In this document: positions 32,301 through 47,300 of the stretch, piece by piece
How the letters are laid out: each line of letters starts with the position of its first letter
Position numbering within the stretch: the first letter of the stretch is position 1
NCBI GenBank assembly: GCA_037976565.1
Contig: CP137680.1
Span: 23,664,671-23,728,670, forward strand
Length of the DNA stretch: 64,000 nucleotides
From: Mesocentrotus franciscanus
Lineage: Eukaryota > Echinodermata > Echinoidea > Camarodonta > Strongylocentrotidae
Reading direction: 5' to 3'
Made by a program: the position numbers and the translations under genes
Notes under the pieces: model-generated
Database searches by the model: none
Seen by the model: only the letters and a program-made list of their open reading frames with translations
Told to the model about the DNA's origin: nothing

Positions 32301-35300
32301 TAATTTATTGATTACTGATAGAAAGCTAGTATATGAAAGGCCATAATGACAAGACAAATTAAGCCATGTGCCTTGGATTGCAAACCAGGTGTATTCACTT
32401 CCTGTTCCTTCAATTTGTTCACACTTGAAAGTGTGTGTGGATGTGGGGAAGGCATCTGGGAGATGCATTTAGCCCTCAACAAAATTAATCATTAAAAAAA
32501 AAATTCATCCAGCATGATGATTGGTTTAAGGGTGAGTGCATTAATAATAGAGGTGAAATTCTTTTTTTTAATCATATATGTAAATTGGCAAGTTAGCAAA
32601 AAGCTACCAAGGTACATGTACATTATATGTGTATGAAATTCAAATATTGAAAAAGTTTTGCCTCAGTTTAAATGTATTTCAGTGTCAAAGGCTCAGGGCT
32701 ACAACATACATGTAATCGATATTGAATTCTAATATGCTTCATTTGAGAGAAGAACCAAACTTCGCATTTCCAGATACAGTTTTTCAAAGTTGATTTTATA
32801 CATTCTAGCTATACACATTTTTTCTTCTTCTAATGATTGGTATACACTTTAAATAAATTCTTTCTAAGCAATTCTTTTCAACTTTACATGTGCACAGGTA
32901 AAGTCAATTTTTGTAAATGTTTATTCTTTCAGAGCTAGCGGTCTAAAGCAAAGAGATGACCTAAAGAAAGTCTACCATTGGTATCAACTCAACAAGGATG
33001 TCTTACATTGTGAACCAGTAAGTTCTCACAGTGCATATATGCAATTAAAATTTTTATTCTCCTCTCATATTGTTTAGTAAGTCACATGCATGTACATGTA
33101 CAAGGTTCATTTGGGAAGTAATTGTTAGTTTATCCAGGCTCTTACCACTTCAGCCATCAAAACTAAGTCATCTGCATACAACAGGTTCCATAACACATCT
33201 CTCTTTACTGATTCTGATAAAACGTCAACCACAGTAGTGAACAGCAGTGAAGACAAGACTGATCCCTGATGTACACCCACTCCAATATAAAAACTCTCAG
33301 AGTACCCACATCCACATCTCACTAGCTTGTGTTAATAAAAAAATCTTATGGGATTAGTCACATAATGAATTTTTTTTGGTCAAAAAAATAGTGTAACCTT
33401 GTTGGCCTAAATGCTAGTTTGATATTATTTAAAATGACAAAACTTTCCTTGTTTGCAACAGTCATACGCATAAGATCCAAAGGGCCTATCCACAAGGAAA
33501 CTTGTGTTATGTTACCCTCATTTTTGTCTCGCCTGCGTAGCAAAAAGCGAGACATAGGCGCCGCTTTTCCGGTGGCGGCAACGGCGACGGCGGCGGCGTC
33601 AACATCAAAACTTAACCTAAGGTTAAGTTTTTGAATTGTTAATATAATTTTGAAAGTATAAGGTCCTATTAAATGAAACTTGGACTAAAGGGTTATCAAG
33701 TATCCCCAATCATGTGAGGAAAATTTCAGGTCACAAAGTCAAGGTCAAAGGTCATTTCAGGTCAACAAACTTAGACTATGTTGTGGCATCATCATCAAAA
33801 ACTTAACCTGAGGTTAAGTTTTTGAATTTGTAATATAATTTTGAAAGTATAAGTTCTTATTCAATGAAACTTTGACTAAAGGGTTATCAAGTATCCCCAA
33901 TCATGTGAGTAGAATTTCAGCCCACTAGGTCAAGGTCAAAGGTCATTTCAGGTCAACAAACTTAACTATGTTGTGGCATCAGGCTAAGATTTTTTAATTG
34001 TTATCATAATTTTGAAAGTATACATTCCTATTCCATGTAACTTGAACATAAGGGTTATCAAGTATCACCAATCATGTTATTAGTCTTTTAGGTGACAAAG
34101 TAAAGGTCAAATGTCATTTCAGGTCTGGAAACTTAGACTTTGTTGTGGCATCAACATCAAGATTTTGAAATTTTAGCATAATTTCAAAAGTGTTTGTTCA
34201 AATTCCATGAAACTTGTACCCAAGGGCTATCAAGTATCACAAATCATGTGACACAAATTCCAGGTCACAAAGTCAAGGTCAAAGGTCATTTTAGGTCAGT
34301 AGACTTGGATTATGTTCTCAAAATTTAATATGAGAATTAATAAATAAATTGTTGTTATTGTTCATATTTCATGAAAGTAAATATTCGAATCATTCAAGTA
34401 CTTTCCCATGAATATTCTAATAGTAATTTTAGTATTCGATCCCAGGCCTAGTATGTACATGATCAGTTACAGCTAGGTGACAATATTGATGTTTGGATAA
34501 TATATATTGGAGTATATCTCATAATAATGTTCTCATTATGCTAATGAGACGTGATGTGATGTAGATGGGCTCTACCTTCCAATTGTTTTTACACAAAGTG
34601 CTGAAAAATCCTCTTTTCTTAAAAAGTTTATTAGATAACTTTATTTGTAAATTACTGACAAGCATTGAAACATTTATAGTCTTACCCATACACTAAATCT
34701 CATTATATTGTATTCTTATGATACAGTAAATAATTATTCTGATGATTCATAATCAATATTCACTTCAAAATGCTTATTATATTCAGAGGATTTCATTTTC
34801 GGGGGTCTGCAAATGGGCCACCCTGCCTATAAAAATAATGTCCCAACCTCAATTTTTCATCATATCGAATTGCGTAATGCCGAATTGCGTAATGCAGGCG
34901 AGACCGCCGAGAGCGTTTCACTTGTTTTGTTTAAAGTTTCCCTACAGGGAAAAAAATATGTAATGAACAAAACCATTTCTTAAAGTTACATGTTGAATGA
35001 ATGATCAGAAATATAGTGAAGGGTCAGCCAAATGAACTAGTTGAGTCTAGCCTATTCATTGATTGTCTAGTTGATAAATACCCCCGGTAGTGTTTATTTA
35101 CTTATAGGAGCCAGGGAATAAAAAACAAATAAAAATGCAGATAACCCAAGGAAAACAAACATGGGTACAAACAAAAGGGAACCAGAAAAAACAAACTACA
35201 GATGTGAATACAATTGTGTGTATTATGCAAACAAGAACTTCATGTTTTTGTTTCTTAGCAATATAGAAATTCATTGATATATTCTAAAAACAATATTACA

Positions 35301-38300
35301 ATATGGATTTTAAGCTTGCCTTTTAGCGTTTTACAGTCATACTTTTTAGCGTTTTACAGTCATACTTTTTAAGTGGGTTCATATATTGCATAAGATGAAA
35401 GATATGTTGCACTGTGATTAAACAGTAGAATGAAAAATGTATACTGAACTGCCATGCTTGTGGACAGCATAGTTGCCAACTATCACTATTTTGGAGGACT
35501 GTTTCCTATTCATTGGCCTTCAAACCAATGTTATGAACCCTACATTGCTTTCTTCCTTTTTTTAAACTTCTGTATAAAAAGTACATATAACATAGACAGT
35601 ATTCCTAATTTTGCCTTGAGAGATTCCTATCTTTTGCTTTGAAGGTTGGTAGGTGTGGGACAGGGACTATGTACATGAATGGGAAAGGGAAATCCAACCT
35701 TGATAGCAAAATACTCTAGATTAAAGCAGACAGATCAGAGAGCACACTGGTGAAAGTTTGACTGAAATCAGACAAAAATGAGAAAGTAATGAACTTTTGA
35801 AAGTTGTAATCACTATAGGTATGGGCTCTTCAAAATGGCTGAATCTGTAATGTCTCTGTGATGTAGTGGCAGACAATTAATTCCCCATTTCTTCCAACAC
35901 ACAAAATGACTCAAATTTCAATTTTCCAAAAATGCATGATTAAGGAGTGTCTTTTCTGTTTAGAGGACTTATAATAATATGCTATCCAAATTTATATATT
36001 TTGAGTAGTGCCCGAGGGGAGAAGGCACTTTAGGAGCTAAACAGAAATTAACAATATTTTTTGTACACGACAAACAGGAGAGTTATCTGAGACTACTGAC
36101 CAAACTGCCCAAACTGCCCATTCGAGATTCGCATAGACTTAGTGATTTCATATTTCAAACATTCATAACTTTCTTATTATCGATCCTATTTATTTCAAAC
36201 ATTTGCCATTCTGTTTACCATATTTTTCCACTTTCATACAAATGAACTTATTACAAGGGTTAGATTGCCCTGTATGAACTTTTGAAGATAATAGTACTCC
36301 ATTCAACAACATTTGCACTTGCTATTACAAAGAAAACAGGGACCTTTCTTGAAAATTCATGAGATATTCACAGGACTCTACCAATCTAATAATAAACTGT
36401 TTTCAGGGCCCTGTCTTATAAACAGTTTAGATTAATTGCAACTTCTTTGCGATTAATAACAATTGCAACTATGTACATAAGAGATGGAGACTGTAAACTT
36501 GCGATTGATTGGAGGACCTTCGATTGATTCGAATCAATCACAACTGTTTGTGAGATGGGGCTCTGGGTTTGATGCAATAAGTACATTCATTGAAGTAATG
36601 CCCCCCCCCCCTTTTCCATGCAAACAAATAAAGGAAGGAAAGTTATAGGAATACTGCTTTCATGTCAGAAGGTCATTTATCATATGGTCACATTGTCATG
36701 TTTGTAGATAACTGATATTTCTGCAAAGCATGCATAGTTTTAAGTGTAAACAACACAAAATTTTAGAAGTCCTTGTCCTTGCCATAATTCTGACATTGTT
36801 ATTAAAGTCTCAGTACTATCCATGGTTATATTACAATAAAGAACGTCTTTCTCATTGCAGCACTTCAAAGGGGCAGGCAAGCAGCTGTACAAGCGTCCAG
36901 AGTTGAAGTTCACATCAGATGCAATCAAGTACTACTCTGACCCTCCGGGCAGGAGAAAAAATCATCATGTGGCCTTCCAGACACCCTCTCAGCAAAACAG
37001 TCCTAGGGGTCAAGGGTCAGATGACCTAAATGACCTACGGATAGATAGCAGTCGACCCACGACAGCACCTCCCGGCATGCACAGACCAAAGGTACATTGA
37101 TTTCAATTCCAAAGGAATAATTAAGTTTAGCAAATGGAAGCTACCCAGAATATTTGAATTGTACATTTAGTAGACAATGTGTCAATATTTTCTTTGTTAT
37201 CTATACTTATATTTGCTTATATAGCGCCTAACACTTACTTTAGCAGAAGTCTCTAAGCGCTCTACAATAATGCAGCATAATTACCCTGGCTTTAGCAGTG
37301 CAGCTGTCACGCGCTCTGCGTTTCAAGGAATAAATTCCTACCAGGTCCCCATTTACTTCACCTGGGTGGAGTGTGGCAAATGTAGATCAATGTCTTGCCA
37401 AAGGACATTAGTGCCGCGGCAGGACTCGAACCGCGGACCTTGTGATCGACAGTCCGGCGACGTATCCACTCGACCACGACACCTCTACACAACTATCTAT
37501 GTGTGAAGATGGATTTTTTGCGGAGCTGGATCCATTAAATGAATTCCATTACACTCCTTTGGCATTACTATTCTGTATTGTCGTGCTCCAATAATCAACT
37601 GATATTTCATCTGCTGAGAGCCAGAAGGGCGTCTTAATACATGTAATTTACATATTCTTGTTAATGTCTCTCTAGCTCTTAGCAGACAATTAGTTAGATA
37701 CACCATGGAGCCTTTACTGTTCTCATGACCCATCACCTAAGAAGAATTCACCAAATCTTTTTTTTTTCTTCCTGCAGATTCATAACTCACTCCGCAGTCC
37801 ACGGTTCGGTGATGATGATGCCAGCTTTGCTGTGAACTACATCAATTCCTACCTCAACAACCACCTGTCTCCCACGGCAACCGGGCTAGACAGACCTGCC
37901 TCGGCCATGAGTGTCATTCGGCATGCCCAGATTGCATCTCAGCAAACAAAACAGGATGAGGAAGAGGATGCCCTCGGGAACGGCCAATCTGCCCTTTCCC
38001 AAGCTGCGAGCCTGGCCAGTGAATCCAACATCTCAATACTGGTCCCGGAAGTGAGACAAGATGGAGATGAAAAGAAGGATGAGAATGAAGAAGATGATAG
38101 TGAGAAGGCAGATGATGATGGAGAGGACCCATCGGAAGGAGAGAAGGAACAAGGTCCCGGTCTCTTTAAAAGTAAGGAAGAGTTACAAAGTATTTGATGT
38201 ACATAAATTGACTTCTTTATAATTATTTTTTGCATAGTTGGCTTGAAGATTTGAAAGCGCATTTAATATTTTAAGCAAATTATTTTGTGATTGAAAATGC

Positions 38301-41300
38301 TCAAGATTACAGGCATACATTAGCTGAAAGATGTATATAATAGTTTCTTCATAACTATCAATATATTTCTCAATTTATCATCTTACAACGTTTACCATGC
38401 AGAGTTTCACACTTACACTCACTGTCAAAAATATATGCATGGACTTTCCTGGTAGATTTGCAATTAGACATTTGTTCCTCGCTATTCCATCTAAGATGTA
38501 GGAATTAGGGTTTTTGTTGCAATTCAAATTTAGGTAAGGTTTAGGATCAGGGTTAAGGTTAGGTTTAGGTCCAGGACTGAATTTCAAAATTTTGTAAGCA
38601 TTCAATCACTGCAGAACAGTTACAGGTGGAGCATGTATCATGCAATCAGGGGATTACTTGTCAAGGTCAGTATGTCTGCAGAAGGAGGTTATTATCACTC
38701 CCACAAAGATTGTTAAGCCTATATGGCTGTGTTTCACGCACACATGAACAACTAGTCAATAAATTATACCTACTCCCATTTTATCTTTTTTAGGGAAACC
38801 CCCATTAACAAGCCTTGTGAACCCAGTAGCCCGAGCAACCTTTGAAGAGGAGTCATTCCATGGATCTCAACCTCCTGAGATCAGTGAAGGTACTCTACTC
38901 AGGGTCCAAGTGGACATGCCAAAAACTGCAGGTGAGAACCTAAGATTGGGCCAAAGGTCAAATAGTGACTTGTTGTCTCGCCTGCGTAGCAAAAAGCGAG
39001 ACATAGGCGCCGCTTTTCCGGTGGCGGCGGCGGCGTCAACATCAAAACTTAACCTAAGGTTAAGTTTTTGAATTGTTAATATAATTTTGAAAGTATAAGG
39101 TCCTATTAAATGAAACTTGGACTAAAGGGTTATCAAGTATCCCCAATCATGTGAGGAAAATTTCAGGTCACAAAGTCAAGGTCAAAGGTCATTTCAGGTC
39201 AACAAACTTAGACTATGTTGTGGCATCATCATCAAAAACTTAACCTGAGGTTAAGTTTTTGAATTTGTAATATAATTTTGAAAGTATAAGTTCTTATTCA
39301 ATGAAACTTAGACTAAAGGGTTATCAAGTATCCCCAATCATGTGAGTAGAATTTCAGCCCACTAGGTCAAGGTCAAAGGTCATTTCAGGTCAACAAACTT
39401 AACTATGTTGTGGCATCAGGCTAAGATTTTTTAATTGTTATCATAATTTTGAAAGTATACATTCCTATTCCATGAAACTTGAACATAAGGGTTATCAAGT
39501 ATCACCAATCATGTTATTAGTCTTTAGGTGACAAAGTAAAGGTCAAATGTCATTTCAGGTCTGGAAACTTAGACTTTGTTGTGGCATCAACATCAAGATT
39601 TTGAAATTTTAGCATAATTTCAAAAGTGTTTGTTCAAATTCCATGAAACTTGTACCCAAGGGCTATCAAGTATCACAAATCATGTGACACAAATTCCAGG
39701 TCACAAAGTCAAGGTCAAAGGTCATTTTAGGTCAGTAGACTTGGATTATGTTCTCAAAATTTAATATGAGAATTAATAAATAAATTGTTGTTATTTGTTC
39801 ATATTTCATGAAAGTAAATATTCAAATCATTCGAGTACTTTCCCATGAATATTCTAATAGTAATTTTAGTATTCGATCCCAGGCCTAGTATGTACATGAT
39901 CAGTTACAGCTAGGTGACAATATTGATGTTTCGATAATATATATTGGAGTATATCTCATAATAATGTTCTCATTATGCTAATGAGACGTGATGTGATGTA
40001 GATGGGCTCTACCTTCCAATTGTTTTTACACAAAATGCTGAAAAATCCTCTTTTCTTAAAAAGTTTATTAGATAACTTTATTTGTAAATTACTGACAAGC
40101 ATTGAAACATTTATAGTCTTACCCATACACTAAATCTCATTATATTGTATTCTTATGATACAGTAAATAATTATTCTGATGATTGATAATCAATATTCAC
40201 TTCAAAATGCTTATTATATTCAGAGGATTTCATTTTCGGGGGTCTGCAAATGGGCCACCCTGCCTATAAAAATAATGTCCCAACCTCAATTTTTCATCAT
40301 ATCGAATTGCGTAATGCCAAATTGCGTAATGCAGGCGAGACCGCCGAGAGCGTTTCACTTGTTTTTATCATAGCAAGGAGTTTTGCAAGGTAATGAAACT
40401 GAATTGAAAGTCCTTTTGTATCCTTTTACAATATGGGAGTTTTGGACTAGCAAAATATGAGTAAATTTGTGAAAAATGGCTTAAAACCACATACTCTGAC
40501 AGCATCCTGTTGAGACAGAAGTTTGGATTGCAATTCAGACTGGCTATGAAATTCTCATCAGTCTTTGAAATTACTTGACAAATTCGTGGAGCAGATATTA
40601 TCCGTATCTGTAATGCCTGAAAAGGTTTACTTGGATTGCATAAATGAAATTATATAAGATCTAAATAGATCCTTGTCATTTGATTGGAGGATTGTTGGTC
40701 ACATGATATTCAATAAATAATCTATTGAACAACTACGTCATTGAGCGTACATTTTTGGTTATAGGCGACCCGTATTGTTTGCCGTAGTTGTGACGTTGCA
40801 CTGCAGCACAACCTTTGACACGTACATTCACAAGCAGACGACCTGGGTCATCATGGCGGCCGGTATAAACAACAATTTTGTGCTGTTAAACGACAATGAG
40901 CTTGTCATTTTCATTTCCATTTCATTGGAACTGAAATGGCATTGTAATGTTTATGTTTATGTCATTTTAGATTATATCCACATCTAACCTTTCTGATCAT
41001 TTCCCTGCCCCCCCCCCCTTTCCTCACAGCTACCAAGCAGCATCCTGGTCCATCAGAGGCCGAGAGGAAAGCGGCACACCTACAGCAATGGCAGGATTAC
41101 CAGCATCAGCAGGGCATGGCTGCAGGAGATGGCACCCCTGGCGTTGACGAGGGAGCGGAGAGGATCGTTACTACTGAGGTACCAGAGAGGTTTACTCAGG
41201 AGGTCATAGTAAATTATGCAGCACAGGAGTCCTTTGTCACAGATAATGGTTAGTTAGACTTAGAGTCATCTTGATTCAATTTTTGTTCAGTTCAATTCCA

Positions 41301-44300
41301 TTTAGTTCAGTACAATTCAGTTCTATTCCATTTAGTTTTGTTCAATTTAGATCTGTTTGATTCAGTTCAGTTCATATCAATGTAGTTTGACTGAATTCAG
41401 TGTAATTCAACTCCTGTCAACTTAGTTAAGAACTTTATTTCAGTTTTGTTAAATTGAGTTCTGTGCATTTCAGTTGGTATAAATTCTATTCAATCACATT
41501 TCCCTCAACTTTATTATATGCTCCAACGACAATGATGTAAATTAATGGAATCGCATTTGAAATCTTGCTTAATACATGTGTAATGAAAATGAAAGAAGTA
41601 AAGAAATGATGTACTAAATATGTTTTTGAGAAGTGGCAATCAGCCAGAAAGATGAGACTGTCACATATAAGGCTAACCAACTGTGATTATATTTTGTATT
41701 ACAAACCATAATATTCATAAAGACGAAAAAGAGATCTTAGTATGAAACTTGAACTACATTCCACCCACTGTCTTTCAGCTCCACATATACCTGCCAATAG
41801 TCTTGCGTCCCAGTCTCTTGAGCATTTCTACAAGATGACCGAGAGCCACGAGCCTAAGGTTGATCAGAATCCCATCTCAACACAGTCTGCACTAAGATTA
41901 CAGAAAGCTCAAGAGCCCAAGAAAGTCACCATAGCAGGGGACACTTCAAACAATACGAGACAAAGGTAAATTTAACTTTTGGAATTTAAGTGGAAATTCA
42001 ATTTCCAATAAATAATGGTATATATAGATCCTAGTGCTTATGTAGTACAGTCAAACCTGCTTTAGTGACCACCTGTTTACAAAGACCACCTGTCTACAGA
42101 GACCAAATTTTTTGTTTCCCTTGAAAATGGTTTCTCATTGAAACCTGTATTAAAGGAACCTGTCTACAAAGACCACTTTTTGTGTTTCCCTTGGGCCGTC
42201 GCTATAGACAGGTTTGACTGTACTTCGGCAAGATGAAAAGCACAATATAGATAAAATGGTTTAATGTGGGCAGCAAGTTAATGATCAATAAATTAATATG
42301 TATCTGAAATGTAAAAAATTGCTCGTTAAAATTAGGGTGACCATAGATTTACACTCTGCATGTACCTTTGCCGAAAGACGTATGAAACAATGTGTAACAT
42401 TAGAACAATACTTCAATGCGTCATTGGGATTTTTTCAGCTCTTTTGATAGCTTAATACGCAATTGTATTGCTGTAATGAAAGCTGTTTAAAAATTTGTCT
42501 GTCTTTTTATTATGTTCAGAGCACTAAGTGCAAGAATCGAGAGACCATCAACTGTCCAAGCAGGCTCACTCGTCATGTTGGCAGATCATGTTGGAGATAA
42601 TATGATGGTTGAAAAGGAACCGGTTAGTAAATCATTTCTATTTGTATCTTTTTGAAGTTTGAATTGTTTTATTTGCCCATATATCTTTGATTTTGACTTT
42701 CTGTTCATTCTTGAAGGTGTAAAACTAAAGCATGCTTGTTCAAAGCTGTTCTTGAATATTTCTTTTGCAGAGCATACATGTACCACTCTATCATTAGAAA
42801 GATACACAAGTTAGCAATGGTCTTAAATTTCATCCTGTTCCTTCTGCTATTCGTATTCCTATTATAGAATGGGCCAGAGATGCCTGCAGGCTTCCGCAGA
42901 CCATCCTCCAAGGTTACTCCAAAGAGACCTGCCACCGCACCCAGCACAAACCCCATTAGTGTTTCAGTTGCCAAAAGCTATGGGGGCATGTCACCTCCTC
43001 CAAACAGCTCTGGGTAAGTAAGACACTCCAGCATTCTCCCTCCTCCATAATTCAATAACTCTCCTCCTAGTTTACCCCAAAGAGGCCCTCCACGGCACCC
43101 ATGGGGGTATATCACCCCCTCCAAATAGCTCCTGGGCCCCGTCTTACAAAGAGTTGATATCAATCGCGATTATGTACATAAGAGATAGGAAACTGCCAAC
43201 TTGCGATTGATTTGGGACTTGTGACTGATTTGGATCAATCGTCACTCTTTATATGACAGGGCCCTGGTGAGTGAAACACTCCAACATTTTCCCTCCCCAA
43301 TAACCATCCTTAAAGGTTACTCAAAAGAGGCCCTCCATGGCACCTCACCATCAGTTTTTTAGTAGCCAAAAATTAAGGGGGCATGTCACCCCCTTCACAC
43401 TGGGTAATATGGTGAGATGTAACAGCATACCCTTACCTCAATAATTAGGTTCAAATGGCTATGCTCTTAAGGAGTAGATTAAGTTGACTATTGATATTGA
43501 TGTTATAGATAAATTATCTCAAAATATTCAAGTGCTCATATCTTTAGTTTTCAATATTTATTTTTGTTTGAGAAATGTTTTCATGATGGCCGTAGGTGCC
43601 AGGTAACAACTTTATGAGGAAAAAAAATTGTCAATTTTCATGTGTAATATGCACAAGTTTCATTCCATTGTTTCAATTTTTTTGTTTGGTCACCTTTAAC
43701 ATCTATTCTTTTCTTCCTTTTTCAACATGCAGAGATTCCACCCCAGAGTACACACCCAGGAACAGGAGAGGTGAACCTATATTTGCCCTACCAGAAGAAT
43801 CAGACTACAATGTCCATTTCAGAAGACAAGGTCAGGCACCAGTCTCGGCCAACATCCCTCATTCTATCTCTAGGCATCAAGGAAGCATGGTCCCAGAAAC
43901 AGCCAGATACAAGTGAGTGCTCAAAAGCAAAACAATTCAGTATCAAAGAAAAAACTCTGGTCTACTCTTCAAGTCCATGTATTAGATGTCTGGGCGCCGT
44001 TTCTCAAAACCTTCATAAGTCTAACTTCTTGGGCATCCTATTGAAACATGTGTTATAGAATTAACACACGTTTCTATGGGATGTCCATGAACTTAGAGTT
44101 ATGACAGTTTCGAAATACGGGCCCCTGGGCATCATTTCACAATACTGTCATAAGTACAAGTTCGCCAACATCCTATTGAAAAAGTGTGATACAACAAACC
44201 GGAATTCAATGGGATGTAGATTCGATTAGATTCATGAAACGATGCCCAAACATTAAATGTGTTAGGTTATGAATGTTTCATATTTGTAGGACTCGGTGTT

Positions 44301-47300
44301 CATTCTTTTTTATTTGTTTATATTTTATATATTTTTGATTTGTTTTGGTTGTTCTAGATGATATATTCTTTGTACTTGTGCCATTTTCTTTGTGCATGCC
44401 CAGTAGTATCCAATGATTTGTATACACAATATACTCTTCATTTGCACTCCTGCATAACATTTTTGCTATTAAAAGCAGTTATATGTTCAGCATATACACG
44501 GGTGTTGATGAAATGATTAATGAAATTCTACATAGCGCTAATGACAAATTCCAACATTATGAAGCTGCTTGTTGAAATAAACCATTGTACATGTATAAAA
44601 TATCACTTCAGCATCATATAGCGTAAATACTGTTAAAGAAAAAACTTTCGCGAGCATGAAATATTTGTGAAGTGCATGAGATGTTCAGATTCGCGAAATA
44701 ATTGATAAAAAACTGACCCAACACTGAATTTTTGCAATTTGCAAAAATTTGTCGGGGTGAAAATCACTCTCCTTTACAATTTGTGAAAGTGTCATTTCGC
44801 GACCTTTTCTGGTTTTACAGTCTAAAGTTGTGTAGTATAGAATATGTTTTCGATGTGTGTCCATGGGGGTGTTTCACAAAGACTAAGATCGACTTTAAGT
44901 TGGACTTAAGTATAATAGGCCGTTCATGCCATTGTTTGCTATCATTATTTACTGGCATTGGTCTCTCAAGGGACGTACAAATCATGGTAAAAAATCTACA
45001 AAACTTACATTTTTTCATAATTCATTATTGAAGGAAAAAATATTATCTATAGATCATAATTAAGAGACCAATGATGAGAGCAAACAATGGCACGAACGGC
45101 CTGTTATACTTAAGTCCAACTTAAAGTCGATCTTAGTCTTTGTGAAACACCCCCCATGATATGTATGCTTTGTGCTTAGTTTTCCTGTTTCCCACCCCAT
45201 TGCATGCTCTTATCCTGTGTGTCCTCTCTGTATCATTATTGCTCACAGGTGGCGTGATGATGGGTATGGTAATATGACCTATAGAAAAGTACACAGGTAA
45301 ACATACATGTACATGAATATTTGCTCACTCACCTAATGTAGACTGTTAACAATATCATGCATGTATTAACCCTCTTTGTGTGTATAACAGTTCTTGCATG
45401 TACAGTAGTCCATTATGAGTGATTGTATACTGATAATTGCGACCCTACCATTTCTTTTTATTTTAAGTTTGATGTGTTAAGATTTTAACAAGTACAGAGT
45501 GCTTTCTGGCGATTCCATATTGGAACTATAAAAATTCAAATTAGCTTTTTGTTGGCAACCAATGTAATTATATTTAATTTAATGCCTAAACCAACTAAAT
45601 TGAGTGAGTTTTTGTACTATGGTGAATTGGAAGGCTCTTTTTCAGGAGGAAATAGTAGAATTTTGATATTTTTCAAATGTTTTTCAATTTTTACAAAATA
45701 TATGTTGTTACACAAAAAATCACTAAGCAGAGTGTCTTTATCGAATGCAACTATATGTAGGTTTTCTATTATATATGTAACTTGTAATTTACACATTCCT
45801 GTAGTTAAACTCTAATACAAAAATGCTATTTATTAACCTAAACTTCTTGAAGATAGCCAGATTTGACAAATTGTTATCCAAATTCTTGTTAGACAATTTA
45901 TCTATGTATCTTCTTTGTATCCAGATCCTATTACTGCCAAAATATTTGATGGAATCTTTTCAAGATAGAATGTGCAATGTACTAAATACAGGGAAAAAAT
46001 TGTATGAAGGAGGGGAAAAAAGCATGAAATTGTGTGCTGTACTTGCTTGGAGCTTTAATGCCATCGCATAGAGGTTAATGATGCCCTCAAATTGGCTTTA
46101 GTAACCCCACTTAATTAATCTTCACCCCCCCCCCCCATTAATGACCACCCGCAACTAACCCTCACAAAATACTAAGGGGGACAACAATCCAAGATCCAAT
46201 GAACCCTCTCTCCATCCCCCCCCCCCCAAATTAAAGAGAGAGAGACAGAGCCACCTTGAAAGGTACTTTTAATATCATTTAGATACAGCTGTCACCTTCA
46301 CCTTTAGCGATTTTAATCATGACAGCCGACAAACAGTAATCACTTCGATTGGGATCCCATTCATATAAAGGAGGGTCTACTTGAGAGTTTGGAGTGCAAT
46401 TCACTATCCAATGCCCTCTTTGTATGTACTACTTCCATGCTCCCGTGCAAAAAAGGGGTCTGAAGATTTGATCTATTCTATCCTACTTAATATTACAAAG
46501 AGAAAAACGTACAGAGGTCATATCTCTGTGACGATCGAGGCGTGATGGCTCAGTGGTAGAGCAGTGGGCTCGTAACCAAGAGGTCGCGGGTTCAAAACCA
46601 AGTCAGTGCGCTAGTGCCCTTTGGTAAGGCATTAATCCCCATTACCAAGTTCCCTCAGAGAGAACTTGAAGCCGTCGGTCCCGTGGTTGCCTACTTACAA
46701 GCATATACATGCGCTCTTAGCAGTCAAGTAAAAGAATCATCAACCATCAATATCTTTCTACAGTCGAATCCAGAGTGCCCCTGCTCAGAGGACCTCAATG
46801 AGAACAGCAGGGTCAACCAGGGGAGGAAACAGACCTAGAACTGCTTCAGAAGCGTCCACCAAGAACAAGAGCAAGTGGCATCCATGCAAGGTCAGTACAA
46901 TGTCTAATGAATTTATCAAGGAAGTCAACATAACTTTCCCAATAAACATTTTTAGATGCCAATGATTATGATAAAGTAAGAAGAATTTTTAAAATGTTGC
47001 ACAAGTGGTAATGATCAAGGACTGCCACAGAAGTGTAAAGGTCAGTCGTGGTCAGTGAAGTGTCCAAGGATTTCACATTTAAATTGGTACCATAATGTCA
47101 CATTTTTAAAAATAAAGCATGGAATTAATGTTAGACTCTGTAATGATTATTAGGTCCAGTGGCAGGCATTATTTTACATCCATGTCAAACAATCTAGGTA
47201 TGTTGAGTTGTTTGCTTTATATGATAGTCAATATCTTGTTATGATCTGGTTTTAACATTTACTGATGTAGGTATGTGAGGATAATATCCGTCTACCCCAA

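Noticed and set aside
33419..33634. Open frame crossing into the 1.4 kb repeat (and its match at 38817-39071)
   Set aside because: The shared C-terminal part SRLRSKKRDIGAAFPVAA is translated repeat sequence; at 38817 it arises from reading past the exon 6 donor.
37410..37485. Candidate tRNA gene on the minus strand with perfect B-box
   Set aside because: The head is followed by the same SINE body and 3' end as other copies in the window.
37914..38262. Minus-strand Ser/His-rich open frames
   Set aside because: They are antisense of the acidic exon 5, whose GAT/GAA codons read as ATC/TTC and TCA/CTT runs.
46541..46612. Candidate tRNA gene
   Set aside because: A- and B-boxes are present, but the acceptor stem does not close and the sequence runs into a SINE body.
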